DNA from: Caprimulgus europaeus
Lineage: Eukaryota > Chordata > Aves > Caprimulgiformes > Caprimulgidae
Assembly (NCBI GenBank): GCA_907165065.1
Contig: OU015525.1
Coordinates: 6,760,537 to 6,824,536, forward strand
Length of the DNA: 64,000 nucleotides
Direction of reading: 5' to 3'
Below, piece after piece: positions 25,950 to 38,885 of this stretch. The notes beneath the pieces were generated by a model that was not told the DNA's origin, ran no database searches, and saw only the letters and a list, made by a program, of their open reading frames with translations. Position 1 is the first letter of the stretch, and each line of letters begins with the position of its first letter. The position numbers were made by a program, and so were the translations under genes.

Positions 25950-26378
25950 AAGATGATTAAGGGAGTGGAGCATCTCCCTTATGAAGAAAGGCTGAGAGAG
26001 CTGGGTCTCTTAAGTTTTAAAGAAACTGAGGGGTGACCTCATTAATGTTTATAAATATGTAAAGGGCAAATGTCAGGAGGATGGGGCCAGGCTCTTCTCA
26101 GTGATGTCCAACAGTAGGACAAGGGGCAATGGGTTCGAGCTGGAGCATAGGAGGTTCCATGTAAACATAAGGAAAAACTTTTTCACTGTAAGAGTGACAG
26201 GACACTGGAACAGGCTGCCCAGAGAGGTTGTGGAGTCTCCTTCTCTGGAAACATTCAAAACCTGCCTGGATGCATTCCTGTGTGGCCTACTGTAGGTGAT
26301 CATGCTCTGGCAGGAGGGTTGGACTAGATGATCTTTTGAGGTCCCTTCCAATCCCTAATATTCTGTGAGCCTGTGATA
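25950..26378 (+). mobile_element. CR1 LINE 3' end, about 430 bp
   Basis: The plus strand reads the end of ORF2 (GGCTGAGAGAGCTGGGTCTC, then GACAAGGGGCAATGGG) and the 3' untranslated region. Landmarks are AACAGGCTGCCCAGAGAGG at about 26210, GGTTGTGGAGTCTCC, GGGTTGGACTAGATGATC, and GTCCCTTCCAATCCC. The terminal octamers have decayed to ATTCTGTGAGCCTGTGAT. ORF2 similarity is lost upstream of about 25950, so it is 5'-truncated. It carries in-frame stops and is not coding. The open frames here on either strand come from the repeat. Confidence 0.93.
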
Positions 26379-26565
26379 AAACTCTACCACCACAAGGCAC
26401 CATCACTCCTGCATTTCCTCAAAGGGAACCATGCTACAGTCTGTACTTCATACCATGTTTTGCAAACCTCCTAGTTAAACCCTGGTCTGCATGAAAGAGA
26501 GAAGACTCAAAGCCAAGCTAACCTACCTTTACTCATATTTTCATCATAGTATTATTGATAATCCA

Positions 26566-26676
26566 GGTAGGATGAGGCTTGGAGCAACCTGATCTAGTGG
26601 AAGATGTCCCTGATCACGGTAGGGGGGTTGGAACTAGATGATCTTTAAGGTCCCTTCCAACCCTAGTATTGTGCTC
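26566..26676 (+). mobile_element. CR1 LINE 3'-end fragment
   Basis: About 110 bases are recognisable: GATGAGGCTTGGAGCAACCTG, GGGGGTTGGAACTAGATGATC and TTAAGGTCCCTTCCAACCC. It lies 190 bases after a longer CR1 end of the same orientation but differs from it in sequence (GATGAGGCTTGGAGCAACCTG variant), so it is a separate insertion. Confidence 0.9.
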
Positions 26677-26916
26677 CCATTCCAGTAGCTCTTCTGATGA
26701 GATAAATCAGAACCCACTTCCATAGCATGGTGCAGAGAGGATGAGGAGGGGGAAATGGGAGGATGGGAAAAGAGGATGAAAGGTGAAATGAAGCCACACT
26801 GCAAAGTGTATTTTTTACCTTCATGACAGGCAACATCCAGAATTACCTTGAAAAACCTTTGCATGTAAATGATTTAAATTGTATCAGATGTATTTTGTTC
26901 AGTTGCCTTGGGGGTA

Positions 26917-27000
26917 TAGAATCATAGAATGACTTGGGTTGGAAAGGACCTTTAAAGGTCATCTAGTTCAACCCCCCTGCAGAGAGCAGGAACATCTTCT
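26917..27000 (-). mobile_element. CR1 LINE 3'-end fragment
   Basis: It opens with TATAGAATCATAGAATGAC, the reversed octamer end, followed by TTGGGTTGGAAAGGACC and TCATCTAGTTCAACCCCCC. It breaks off at AGGAACATCTTCTG. It is opposite in strand to the two CR1 ends just upstream. Confidence 0.92.
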
Positions 27001-27085
27001 GTGTTTAAGAACAGAGATGACTGAATAGATTTCTTTCTATTTTTAAATGAAATGACTGCTTATACCTTGAGAGTTTTGTGAGGGC

Positions 27086-27126
27086 TTTAGTTTAGTTTAG
27101 TTTAGTTTAGTTTTGTTTTGTTTTTT
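27086..27126. repeat. (TTTAG)n then (TTTTG)n microsatellite
   Basis: Five TTTAG pentamers are followed by two TTTTG units and a T run. The TTTAG unit is one base short of the vertebrate telomere hexamer TTAGGG and should not be taken for an interstitial telomere. Confidence 0.9.
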
Positions 27127-30100
27127 ATAGCATAAAACATCTAATGCGATATTAGGGAATTATTGTTGCAGGCAACAGATGTACTGGTTTTATTCACCAT
27201 CCAGGAGTGTCACAGATTTTCTTCTCAATGACCTCAATCCTGGATTGCCATGATTCATCTGGGAAAGGAGCATGATTACATCTCTGTGCTTGCCAGGAAT
27301 GTCCTGAATTCCACCAGTCCACTGGGACCAATCCAAAATCCTACTTGCAGTACTTGGTCTATTGGACAACCCATACATCCTATATTTTCCTAACTGGAAT
27401 TTTCAAATTTTATTATGTTGTCCCAAATTTCTAACATACTTGTAAACCCTGTCCAACTTGATTCTTAACTCTTGTTTTCTGATCTCCTGCTTCAACATAT
27501 TATTAAGATGATAATGGTGTTGGAAAAGGAAGCAGGTTTCCACGCACTTTATCTTTGATGCATACTGGGAAAAACTTCAGACAAGCAGAGAGAGTCACAA
27601 AACAGTGTAGCTGTGACTCAAATATCCTGTAATGGCTCTCAGGTAATACTGGTTTTGGTTGGCCACAAATCTAGTCATTGGTGATTATTTTTCACCTATC
27701 CACCAGAATAGTGAAAATGACATGCAGGAGTTTAGGAATGGAGCTGCAGTACATTAATGAATGTGTACAGGTTACCCTTTATTTGGAAGCATCTCTGAGC
27801 CGCTATCTAGATCAGGACTGACAGGTGTTGATATGTATCCTATGGACTAACTCCATATCAAAGTTGAAAGAATATCTTGGACAAAGCTGAAAGAAAATGA
27901 ACACCTGAAAACAGCAGAATGAAAGTGACAGCAGCTTTAATAAGAGAGAGTGTGGTGGGATCATTGAGGGCAGGTGCCAGCAGCCCTTCAAGCAACATGT
28001 CCAAATCATACATTAAAATAAGTAATACCAATAGCACCATGAAAGGCAAAGAGACTTCAAAGACCAGAACAGGACCAGATCAAGTAAGTCATCAACCAAA
28101 CTGGGTTGAAGACAGGGTTAAAAAATTGAGAATACCTTTGTTAAAGGCACCATTTTAAATGATAGTGCCTACCACACAGGTATGGAAGACATTCATATGG
28201 CCAGCAGATGTCTTGAAATTCAGCATGCATTTGCCAGATGAATTAAGTCAATGGCATTAACAAAGAATTTGACCTGTAGAGTCATGTAAGGACCAACAGA
28301 GTCTGTGAGGTGCTCAGTGGAACACTGCCCTACTTGTCATGTTCACAAAGGATTTTATGCTCAGGCCTGAATCCTTTGGGCCCCAGTTAAGTTGCCTACT
28401 CTTCTTGTCCAGCATTGCTGTGAGTGTTTTGGTGGCAGAGAGGTGACCCTGGTTTGGCTTCAGTCTTCCTCCTTTCCTTTCTCCTCATTTTCTTGTTCCA
28501 GGATCAGCTCTGAAACAGGATTGATGCTGGAGCTAGGAAAGGGAAGAAGGATAAGGAGAATTCTTTTCTTCTTGTTTTTCATTTCCAGCCATAGGTGTGG
28601 GCTGCGCTGCTGGCAGACATAGATAAGGACAGTTTTCTCACACACTACAATACACTCACTCCCCCTTCTATCACTGTAACAGAGATGTTATCTATGTCTA
28701 AACTTCAGAGTCTCATTGAAACTTCAAGGTGACCAGGTAAAAACAGCTGTAGCTGAGCGTTAGGAATTGTCCATTTTAACTACAGATCTGTTTCAGAGAT
28801 CTGTTCCTTCCCCTCAAAATCCAGAAGTTTAGTATATAACAGGTGCTTTTAAAACATGATAATATTCCTATTGAATGGTTTCTTGATGAGTGCTCTGCTC
28901 AGTACATCATTTGGGCTTTCCAGAACCACAGTTTTGGGCCATTAGAGTTGTTTTATCCTTTCCAATGAATAGAAATACTTTTAGGTGGGATGAAGCCCAT
29001 AACCAAAACCTGAAATACCACTTTTGCCTTATACTTCAAGCCCAAACATTCCCTGTTGGATTTATGAATGGAGTAATAGCAAACAGCTCCTTGGTAAATA
29101 CAAAATCAGCAGGTATTGTGGGAGGACTGGGAGAAGTGCAGGGTCATTCTTCATAAGGTAGAAAACAGCATATGTGTCAGTAACCTGTATGACTTCCTTA
29201 TATTTCCCTTCTGGTGTCCCCAGGATGAGAAGCTCTTTGCTTAGAGATCTGTGAATGAGAACATTTCTCCAAAGGATTTTTAGAGTTTTTCCAAATTAGA
29301 AGCTTGAAAATCTCATCTACCCTCTCCAAGGCGTGTTAGAATAATTTCCTGCCTTGAAATCCAGGAAAGAGGAAAGTTAAATCGATTACAGCAAATGACA
29401 GTAAGTTCCATGGAAACAGCAAAACAAAAACAGAACAGAAAAACCAAACATGATGCTACAAGAATGATCACCTCCTCTGTGTCTCTGGTACTGCACTCTG
29501 CTCTCGATTTGGAAGGCGGTTTTGTCATAGGATATGATCAGCTGAGCCCAGTGTCCCATTTCAAGTGTCCTATAGCCGGTGTCCAATGTCCTCTACACTT
29601 GTCCCAGGATCTGGCCCTGTTCAGGTGGGAGACTATTCAAAAGAATCATCAGATAGCTCTGAAGAGAGTCAGTTTATAATGCTGTGACCGTCCCTACTAT
29701 GGATGGTTGCATCCCCTGAGCTGCTCTGCAGTGGCAAAATGCAGCCTCTCTAAATTTTAGTTGTAATTGAGACAGTTATCTGGTTTTGAATTAGAAAAGA
29801 GGAAGGCAACCTGATGTTTCTTTAAAGCATAAGCTCTTTGGAGCAGAAACAAGGGAGGGTTGAGTGTTCTTACAGAGAACCTGCCCAGGGAAGCTAGGGT
29901 GAGAGCTGTTCTGGTATTAATGTAAGGACTTAACATTTGATTGTTTTCTTTTTAGAGGTAAGAATAGCTAAATGAGCCTGTATAAAACATATTTTTCCAG
30001 AAGCCTGAACAAGAACAAACTGATCTGTGTCCTCATTCACTTTGTCAGAAAAGTGGAGCTTTTCTATATGTTCAGAAGATGCCTCATCTCCTTCAGTGGA

Positions 30101-31415
30101 AAGTCTCTTCTGCTAGTGGAGCATCATAGCTTCCTCAAATCTCATTTTTTTCAATTCTGGTGTTTTGCCTCTAGCCAAAGGCAGATGTGAGTTTAATTTG
30201 GATTACACAATTTCATATTACACACTCTACAGTTTTTTTGCTGTTTTCTGCAGCTAAACTACTATATCTCAAGTATCACAATACCGTTAACACCTAGAAA
30301 TGGCTTATAAACCAAATTTGTTTTCATCTCACTGTGGTGGGGATGAAACTGTAGCAAATTGCTGGCATATCGAGTTTGGTGGTTGTGATGGGAAAATCAT
30401 GCCTGTTAGTGAAAAGGTTTGAGGTGGCAGAGGTCAGTATGCATTTCCAGGTCTGTATCTCAGATGGCACCAAGAGGGAATAAAATGCTTGAGGACATGT
30501 TTTTAAGATGACATGCTAAAAGCAAAAACCACAGAAAATAGACTGCTGAAAAAAAAGCCTAGTAGAGCAACAATTTTTACATGTATGAATCTGCACTGAG
30601 CAAAAAAAAAAAAAAATCTGATATCTGCAAAGCCCTTTGTAAGGAGGTTCACAAAACTGCATTTTTGAAACAGTCAACTGACTGGTATTGAGTATTGAAA
30701 AACCATTAACACTCCTCCACTGCTTCAGTTTATGCTTAGCCATGGCCTTCTAGCTAAGAGATACTTATCATCTAAGACTACAAAATGCAGACAAAAAGCC
30801 TCTCTTGAAAATAGGTGTCTGTGCTTCCCCTTAAAGAAGCCTGCCAAACTCATGTTGCAAACCCAGGTAAGAGGACCGTAGAGTCCAGTGCTTCCAAGGG
30901 GTTTTTTCATGGTAAATAGCTTTTACTTTTTCTCAGGTTACTCTTTTTTCTAGAGGAACTAGACAACTTTTGATTGGTTTTACTTGGTTTTAGTTTGTTT
31001 GCTTTCTTCATTTTTTGAAGCAACCTGGATTTAAAATCAAAGCTTTGAATAAGCCTGACCCAGCTGTTCATTCCTCATTTTCAAAAGTCGTTTTGATCTG
31101 TATTACTAACCCCAACAAGAATAATTGTCCCAAATGCAGCAATGCTAAGCAGTCCAGGCTGTTGTTAAAGGAATAACAGATAAATTAGTTTCCTTTTGTA
31201 TTTCAAATTCCCTCGAAAAAAATCCCAGCCTATGGGAAAAAGACTTTGAACATCCTATACCCCTGAGGATCTGTTGCTCCTGTTTGTTTTATCTATTTAT
31301 TAATGCCCAAAATTAGCTCTATTGGGCAATAATATCACATACCCAGTAGATGGTGCTGTTAGTCTCAGCTTTTCCTTCCATCACACCTGATGAGTTTTTA
31401 GAAAGAAGTGGGTCA

Positions 31416-31416
<1 letters not shown>

Positions 31417-31446
<30 letters not shown>
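31417..31446. repeat. A30 homopolymer
   Basis: Thirty uninterrupted A bases are followed by GGGG. Poly-A tails can mark processed retrocopies, but I recognise no gene-like sequence upstream and see no clear flanking duplication. Confidence 0.95.
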
Positions 31447-31449
<3 letters not shown>

Positions 31450-32258
31450 GAGATAAATTGCAGCAGATCTGGGCTGTTTGCAAGTCCTTTGGAGTCAGGA
31501 CAAAGGCACCAGTCTGTACGGAGCTGATTTGCATGGATGCTTTGGGTTCCCCTGGCTGGAGCTGAGACCACTCCACACATCTAATAATAAATAACCCCCT
31601 GCAATTGTAATTTCTGCCTCTGAGCTGTTTATCTGGACAAACACATAATTTTGATGGCAATTTCTACAGTCCTGAATGTATAGACATTTGGCATTTCCCA
31701 GGTACAGAACTTACTATACAGCTGGGTCTTGGCTGGACTCCAGTGGGATTAATTCGGCACTTTCTATCACTTCCCCCTGTGTCTGGATGACTTATATGAA
31801 AAGGACAGTCATTACAGAGAGTGTGCTTAAGAAGAAATGAGCAATTCCCTGCTCTGTCCCTGAAAAAAACCCTAAACAAATAAACAGCAAAAATCCAGTC
31901 TCAAATGCCCCTCTTTTCCCCAGGAGTTTTTGCAGAATACTGGAAATGTATAGCTCTGTGCAGGAAAATTGGTGGGTTAGAGCAAACATACAAAATACAC
32001 AGAAGCAGATAGAACAGGAATACTTTTGGCAGATATGTGAAGGTAGAGTGGGCTCCATGACAGCTGATTTAAAAAGCATTATATTTAACAACAAAATTAT
32101 TAGAAATAAAAAGCTATCAGCTTTTTTCACAGAAGGGAAATTATTTCCCTCATAGTTTTCAATTTCTTTTCATTTTTTTTTTTCATTTCTTAACCACATT
32201 CACCAGAAAAAAAGCAAGAGTAAAATGAAGAAATATCAGGCTCTAGTAATGCTGCTTT

Positions 32259-32279
32259 AAAAAAAAAAAAAAAAAAAAA
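32259..32279. repeat. A21 homopolymer
   Basis: Twenty-one A bases lie about 810 bases after the A30 run. The flanks show no retrocopy or target duplication. Confidence 0.95.
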
Positions 32280-35200
32280 TTCAAGCAAACTGAACTCCAA
32301 TAGTTTGTGAGATGCAGAATTAATGAAGCCCCGTTTCTATGGACTTGTGTTTCTCAGCTGATCAACTGTTTACCTATAAAGAATTTCTTCTCATATATCT
32401 CAATCTCTTAATGTGGTGGTTAAATGCAGACTGCCATGTTTGCTTACAGAAGTTAGTACATGAAAGTTTTTAGAAACAAAGTTATGAACATTAGAACTGC
32501 TTTCTCTGCTCAGATTGCTGTTTTTGTGAAACTTGTAGGAAAGTAATTATCTTTGTGATCTCTGCTTCTCTGTTAGGTTTGCCTGACTGCAGACAATAAA
32601 AGTTTTTCTCTTGATCTGCAGAACACAGTGAAGTGAGAATGACTTAGAATGAGCTAATCTACCTTCAGAGATGTGACTTCCCAAAACTGGTGAGAAAGTG
32701 AAAAGTCCGAGCGAGATACTCTCATACTATTGTGGAGGAAAAAACCTCCGACCATCAGAGCAGGGATATGGGGTACTCAAGTGACTGAGCCCTGGTAGCA
32801 TTTCCTAATCTAAGCAAATCTTTGCCAGTGCTATTCCTGGGCTAACATTGCTTTCTGATATTTCTAGACCTCTCATAGGACTTACAAAACCCCTTTCTAT
32901 TATGTTTTGTAAATATTGATGAGGTAACAATAGGAGAGACCACATCCTTCCCCTGTCATTTTCTTCAGCTTTTGTACTCAACAGCTTTGTTCATGCAAAA
33001 GTAGTGCTCCATCATAAAACATAATCTCAAAAATTGTTTCTCCTTGACACTTTACTTGCATTTTCCAGTGACCAAAGCTTTTCTTTCCATAGGGGCATTT
33101 AAAACGTTTTGTGTTTTTTATCCAGCTGCCTATAAGATCTCTAGGACCACAGCCATATATGAATCCTCTACCCCTTCAGTTAATTTAGATGCTTTCAGTC
33201 ATTAGTTCTAATGATATTACTGAATGAGACTGAAGCCACACAGACCCTTTACATTGAGGCCATATGAGTCTGGATGCTTTGATAGTACATCTAAAAACCT
33301 CAATTTAAACCACACATAGATTTGAAGTGAAACATTCAAGAAAGTTGGGGAAATTTTCACCATCTTCATGCTAATTTGGCACTTGTAAGTGAAATATTTC
33401 CTTTCCTTTCTTAATGCAACATCTTACTCTGTGGTCCTCCTGATGAGAGTCAGAATTTAAGCACTTACACATAATTATCCTCCAATCAAGTTGCTTTTGG
33501 TAAATCCTTAAAGGATTCTTAAATTTAACTAAATCTACATCCACTGTGTAAAATCTCTTCCTTAAGCAACTGCTACAGTAATGGACTCTCTTCAGGGACA
33601 CCTTGAGACAACATCTTCGGGACCATGAGGATGGTTTAAATTATATGTTTTGGTCTCCTGAGTAGCTCTGTGATGGCTGGGATGGAAGAGTCAATGTTCC
33701 CGGTCTAATTCCATAGAAAGCAATCATTGCAGCCCCAGAGATGGGACTAGATGCCTTTGCAACTGCTTTCCCAATTACTGTCAGTGGCAATCATCCTGAT
33801 AATCAAATCTGTTCCTGTTTGGGGAATTTTCACACACATGCACACACACTCACAGTAACACAAACATATATACAAGAAAATATATGAGAAAAAACTAGAT
33901 ATTAACTAATACGACATCATCAGATCAATATAGGTAAGTTTAGAGGCGCTGGCAATAAGTAAATATTCACTATAATTGCCTTTCACTACAGATTAATTTC
34001 AGGAAGATGAGGAGATTAAAATAAACTCCTGTACTCTTCCAAAGAGGCTATTCACTGGGAGCAAAAGAGCTAATTTTGTAGTACAAGTATCTGCCTCATC
34101 ACTACACTTTCTGTCTTTCACATATTTCATTATGTATTTTGTGGATATGGCAAATACAGTGAAAACTCTCAGAAAAATTCCCATGATTATTTTTTCTATT
34201 TTCTCTAGAATAAGCATGTGTGCTCTATTTTTAATAGATAAGATGCTACTCCAGAAGAAATTAATACTCTCTTTAAAGTCAAATAGCCATTATCTCTTCT
34301 GCTTGGGTGCTTCAGTATTCCTTACTCTGATGATGAAAATGCAGGTTTGGAGTAAGTTGTGTGGCTGTTGATTCAAACTTTATTTCATGCAGCCAGATGT
34401 CTATATGGCATGCAAAGACAGATACACAAAATTTGTGGCCATTTCAGAAATTCTAATAACTCTTCAGTTACAGTAAGTAATCTAAATTTTTCTGGTGGTA
34501 AAGCTTTCAAATACCCATGGCCACTTTTAATATCATCTTGATAACAGAGAGAGTGAACTTTAATTCAGGAAATTGCATGTGTAAAGCTAAACATTTGCTG
34601 TTATCCTTAATATGATGGACTTAAAAACAACTAGCTCATTTTCTCCTTTCATGGTATATGTGAATAATTCAGAGGGATTAAATTAACTCCAAAAACTCTT
34701 CATTGTTGTGCAGATTTAGTTACTTATGGCTACTGCTGAAATATAGAAAATTCTTGAACCAGTATAGATACTTGAGAAGAAAGTAGAAAAAAGAACCAAT
34801 TAGGAGCATTGGGCTCAAGGTTTTGATATTGTGTGGTGCCAGGGCAATGCCACGTCCCACGTCCTGTGTGCTCCCTGGGAAAATCAGACAGTTGAAGCTC
34901 AATGACTGGGGAGCTTCCCCTTTAGATTTGTACCTTCCTTGTGGGAACAACCCATTCCCAAGATAATTCCACAAGTCTTTTGAATCACAGCATGGGCATC
35001 CCCAATCTGGGTGGACAACTCCTCAGATATATGTATGATCTTTAGGTGTTTTTCTCCCGCTTCCATGAAGACTGAGTTGAATTTTTAAAGTTTAAATCCT
35101 CCTTATCAACTGAATTTAATCCTATAAACATTTAATATCTCCCCTCTTTCCAAATGGGTAAATGTGTATTCCTGAAGGAACTAAATTAGTGGCTAGACCA

Positions 35201-38200
35201 CTCCTCATTGTCCCTGTGCTGCTGTGTAGAAGGTTATTTAGACTAGGTTCCATCCAAGCCTAAAGGGTATTTCCGTGGCATAAAAAGATGCAGGTTTTAG
35301 TCTAGAAAGTAACCTACTAGTTGAATCTAGAGACTTGCTGAGCTCTAAGCTGGACTCAGCAGTTAAAACATTTTAAATGGAGGCTGCACAGTTCCTGTCA
35401 CTGCAACAACATCTTACTGACATTAAATGTGTGTTTTAATTGTTTGCTTGACTGAGGGAGATCCAGCCCTGAATTCATCGTCATTGTTTGAGTGCTTACT
35501 AGTATTTCAAGGAAGACCAGATTCTGTAATTGTACTTATATCTTATCAGCCATGTGAAAAATTGTTGAGTGACCATGATCAAAATAGGTGGATAGCCATG
35601 TTTTGGAAGAGGTCAGGTAAATCCTTATTTACAAAAGTAACTTTCTATTATTGCTTGGCTGATGTAACGAGGTTTTGAACTTGGGAAGAAGATAAGAGCT
35701 GGGATATTCACTCTGCTTAACTTCAAGTACTTGACAAAGTTGTCTAAGTCTTAAAGTTGTCTGGGCCTCAGGAGCTTTGGATGTATGTGTGCCTTTTCCT
35801 AAACTGGGTGCTCGGAGTCATACAGTGGAGTCTACATAAGGAGTCTAAGCCCCAGCATTTCTAAGGCATTAACTTAGTCTACAGCAGATTGAATTTGTAT
35901 TTCTGCATTTCTTTGAAATCCTGTATTTCTTTGAAAATTTAGGCAGCCACTTCACCATTCTTTTGCCTTCAAACTAAAAACAACCATATACTCCTCCCAA
36001 ACAAGCAGAGATATAGTACACTCAAAGCCCTACCTTCATTCTCCCCTTCTAGACATGAAGAATAGATGTCTTACTAGGCACTGTGATTTCTGTAGTATTC
36101 AGGAGTGCAGCTCTCAGGAGGAATGGAGATCTAAACCACCTAAAGACAGAATATGACCCTAAAGGACTGGGGACAACTTAGTGACAATGTTTATTTACTG
36201 TTGAGACTGACAAGCTGATAAAATTACAGAAAATTGTGTTCTCAGTTTTCACAGTGAGACTACAATTTGCTGATGCTTTCTGGAGAGAGTTCTTACTGTT
36301 TGGAGATATTTCAACAATTACTCCATGTGAGGCACAGCACAGCTCTGTTACCATACTGTATCAGCAATTATTTATTCTGATTGTGCTTGAGTGGAGATGG
36401 AGGGAGTGGTACACTATACACTAACAGGCAATATTTACTCCCCTATTTGTGCTCAAAAATTGCATGAAATGAAGCTGAGAAAGCAAATTACCACCTCTTG
36501 TGCCTGCCATTTGAGGATGTGGTTACACTAAGAGATGGATCAGCAGACAAACTCCTTCAAGAAAAACCCTTTTGTTGATTTGGTTAGGAAACATTATTTC
36601 ATTCTGGTTTCATTTTTGGACAAATCTAAGAAACACAAAGCAAAACTTAACAAAAACCAGCACATGTTGCTTCTTATTATTTTTTAATTGTATCTCTTGG
36701 CAATGTTTCTAGAAATACCATGGCATTGGACTGAGTTCCTACAGGTTATAAGTTTAACCACAGAAGTGATGCATGTCGTTAGATTTTTGCTCTAATCTGT
36801 ATCTTCTTGAATTGAATGAAGATATGCTAGGATAATACAAGGCTGCCCTGCTCAAGAAATCAGTAGAACTTTGGACTTCTATATTCATTCATCCTATATG
36901 CTGGAATTGGTCATATCTTGAGAATCACACATAATCATATGTACAGGAGATACTACTTACAAAGTGGAAAGGGATTGCAAAAAAAGGTGGGAGTCCAAGG
37001 ACATGAGCTAGTCCTTACTGATAGCCCTTGGATCACTAAATAGAGGAACACAGTTGTGGTCACAAAGACCAAGCAATGCTGCTGGGCCTACAATTTCATA
37101 TACAGCCTATTCCTTTGCTTGTTACTGATGTACAATGTGAAGACCGTTTTGTCCAGGGCCCTGTTTCACTCAAGCTCTAGTTGTGGAGCATTTTGATACT
37201 TCCAAATACAGGTTTGTAACCTCTTTCCATTGTCAGCTATCATTTAGACTATTTTCTTGTATACAAAATGTTTGCCATGCAGCTGCAACAAAATCAATTT
37301 GTAAACTGTATTTTCTGTTAAGATAAATAAATCCACAGGAATTACTGAAAAAGCCAGTGGCTTGGCATATTTCTAAACTCCTAGGATCAACAGCAGAATT
37401 TTGCTCTTATACCACCACAGCCCAGAGTAACCAAATCAGAATTCAGTCTGCTGTCACCTAAACCCTACCAACAAGACCTGCAATTATGGGCTATTTTTAT
37501 GTGCTCAGTTGGAGTGATTATGTAAGAGTCTGATTCCAGTTTAACAGACAAGGCTAGATTTTGTTTATTTACTTGTAAAGCTTCTAGCACATTTCAGCCA
37601 CGGTATAAAGACGAACCATTATCAAGACTTACAGTAAAAGAACCCCATGTAAATTGAAAGTGATATGATTGCTACAGCATGAGGTTGTTCCAAAGTCTAC
37701 AAATATGTCTTAAAAAAAAAAAAAAAAAGTAAAGTAAGAAGAAAGAAAAAAAAAGGTCAATAATGAAATGGACTTAGAGACCTTAGAGTAATTGTTTATA
37801 AAGCCATAATACATATATGACTATTAAATCAAAGGATACCAAAAGCACAAAATTCTGATGTGTCAGATTATCTGTCTGGCAAACAGCTGCATGTTCTGTT
37901 CAGACTCCTTGCCATACATGGATTTCTGTGACTGAACCAAGAGCAAACAAAAAACATCCGGAGCACAAGTATTTTAATCTATTAACAAGTGAAGGGATTT
38001 GTTGGGAGCAACAACAAGAGAACATTTGTGTGTTCAAATTGGTGAACACAGTTCTTGGGGAAAAAAAAAAAAAAAAAAGGAAGAAAAACAAGTCAGCAAG
38101 TGATCTGAAATGTGAGATATATAGATTCAAGGAAAGAAATATGTAAGCAATCTTATATTAAGTTTAGCAGATTCAGTTTGATATATATTTCTAGCCTCTC

Positions 38201-38310
38201 AGGAGAATGGTTTGAATTTCAAAGGTGCTTCAGTGATAGTTCTGGCTGAGCAACAGTCTGAAATATTAAACTGTGGAGTTATTATTTACACAATTGTACA
38301 TATTCGAAAT

Positions 38311-38885
38311 GACGGTGCGCTGGTTTTGGCTGGGATAGAGTTAAATTTCTTCATAGCAGCTAATATGGGGCTCTGATTTGGATTTGTGATGAAAACAGTG
38401 TTGATAACACAGGGATGTTTTAGTTATTGCTGAGCAGAGTTTACACAGAGTCAAGGCCTTTTCTGCTCCCCACCCCACCAGGGAGCAGGCTGGGGGTGCA
38501 CAAGGAGCTGGGAGGGGACACAGCTGGGACAGCTGACCCCAACTGACCAAAGGGATATTCCAGACCATATGGTGTCATGATCAGCATATAAAGCTGGTAG
38601 AAGAAGAAGAAAGGGGGGACATTCTGAGTGACAGCATTTGTCTTCCCAAGTAACTGTTATGTGTCATGGAGCCCTGCTTTCCTGGAGGTGGCTGAACACC
38701 TGCCTGCTGACAGGAAGGAGTAAATTAATTTATTGGTTTGCTTTGCTTGCATATACAGCTTTTGCTTAATGTATTGAGTTCTCTCACTTTTAGTTTTCTG
38801 ATTCTCTCCCCCATCCCAACCAGGGTGGAGCAAGTAAATGGGTGTGGTGTTTAGTTGCTGGCTGGAGTTAAACCACTACAGATGG
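38311..38885 (+). mobile_element. ERVL-type solo LTR with 5-bp target duplication
   Basis: The LTR proper is 38316-38880 (565 bp), starting TGCGCTGGTTTTGGCTGGG and ending GTTAAACCACTACA, so it has TG...CA ends. I recognise it as an avian ERVL-group LTR. Internal landmarks are AGTGTTGATAACACAGGG, TTATTGCTGAGCAG, GGGATATTCCAGACC and the TATA box ATATAAAG at 38586-38593. Flanking pentamers are GACGG (38311-38315) and GATGG (38881-38885). They differ at one CpG-type C-to-T site and fit the 5-bp duplication of ERVL. Compared with related LTRs, a block between the TTTTGCTTA part and TCTCTCACTTTT appears shortened, so the usual polyadenylation region is partly missing. No viral genes flank it. Confidence 0.9.

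Larger units (their letters stand above)
27127..38310. other. Longest repeat-poor stretch, no gene recognised
   Basis: About 11 kb holds no recognisable CR1, LTR or gene. Low-complexity sites are A13 or more at 30601-30615, A30 at 31417-31446, A21 at 32259-32279, CA-rich 33830-33870, A17 at 37712-37728 and A18 at 38061-38078. Open frames peak at 112-113 codons (31319-31660 and 31792-32130, both minus). The first runs through the A30 tract, giving a phenylalanine run. A repeat-free stretch of this size can hold conserved non-coding elements, but that cannot be judged without alignment. Confidence 0.55.

Noticed and set aside
27086-27126. Interstitial telomere repeat
   Set aside because: The unit is TTTAG then TTTTG, not TTAGGG.
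31319-31660. 113-codon minus-strand frame
   Set aside because: It reads through the A30 tract as a phenylalanine run. There is no recognisable protein on either side.
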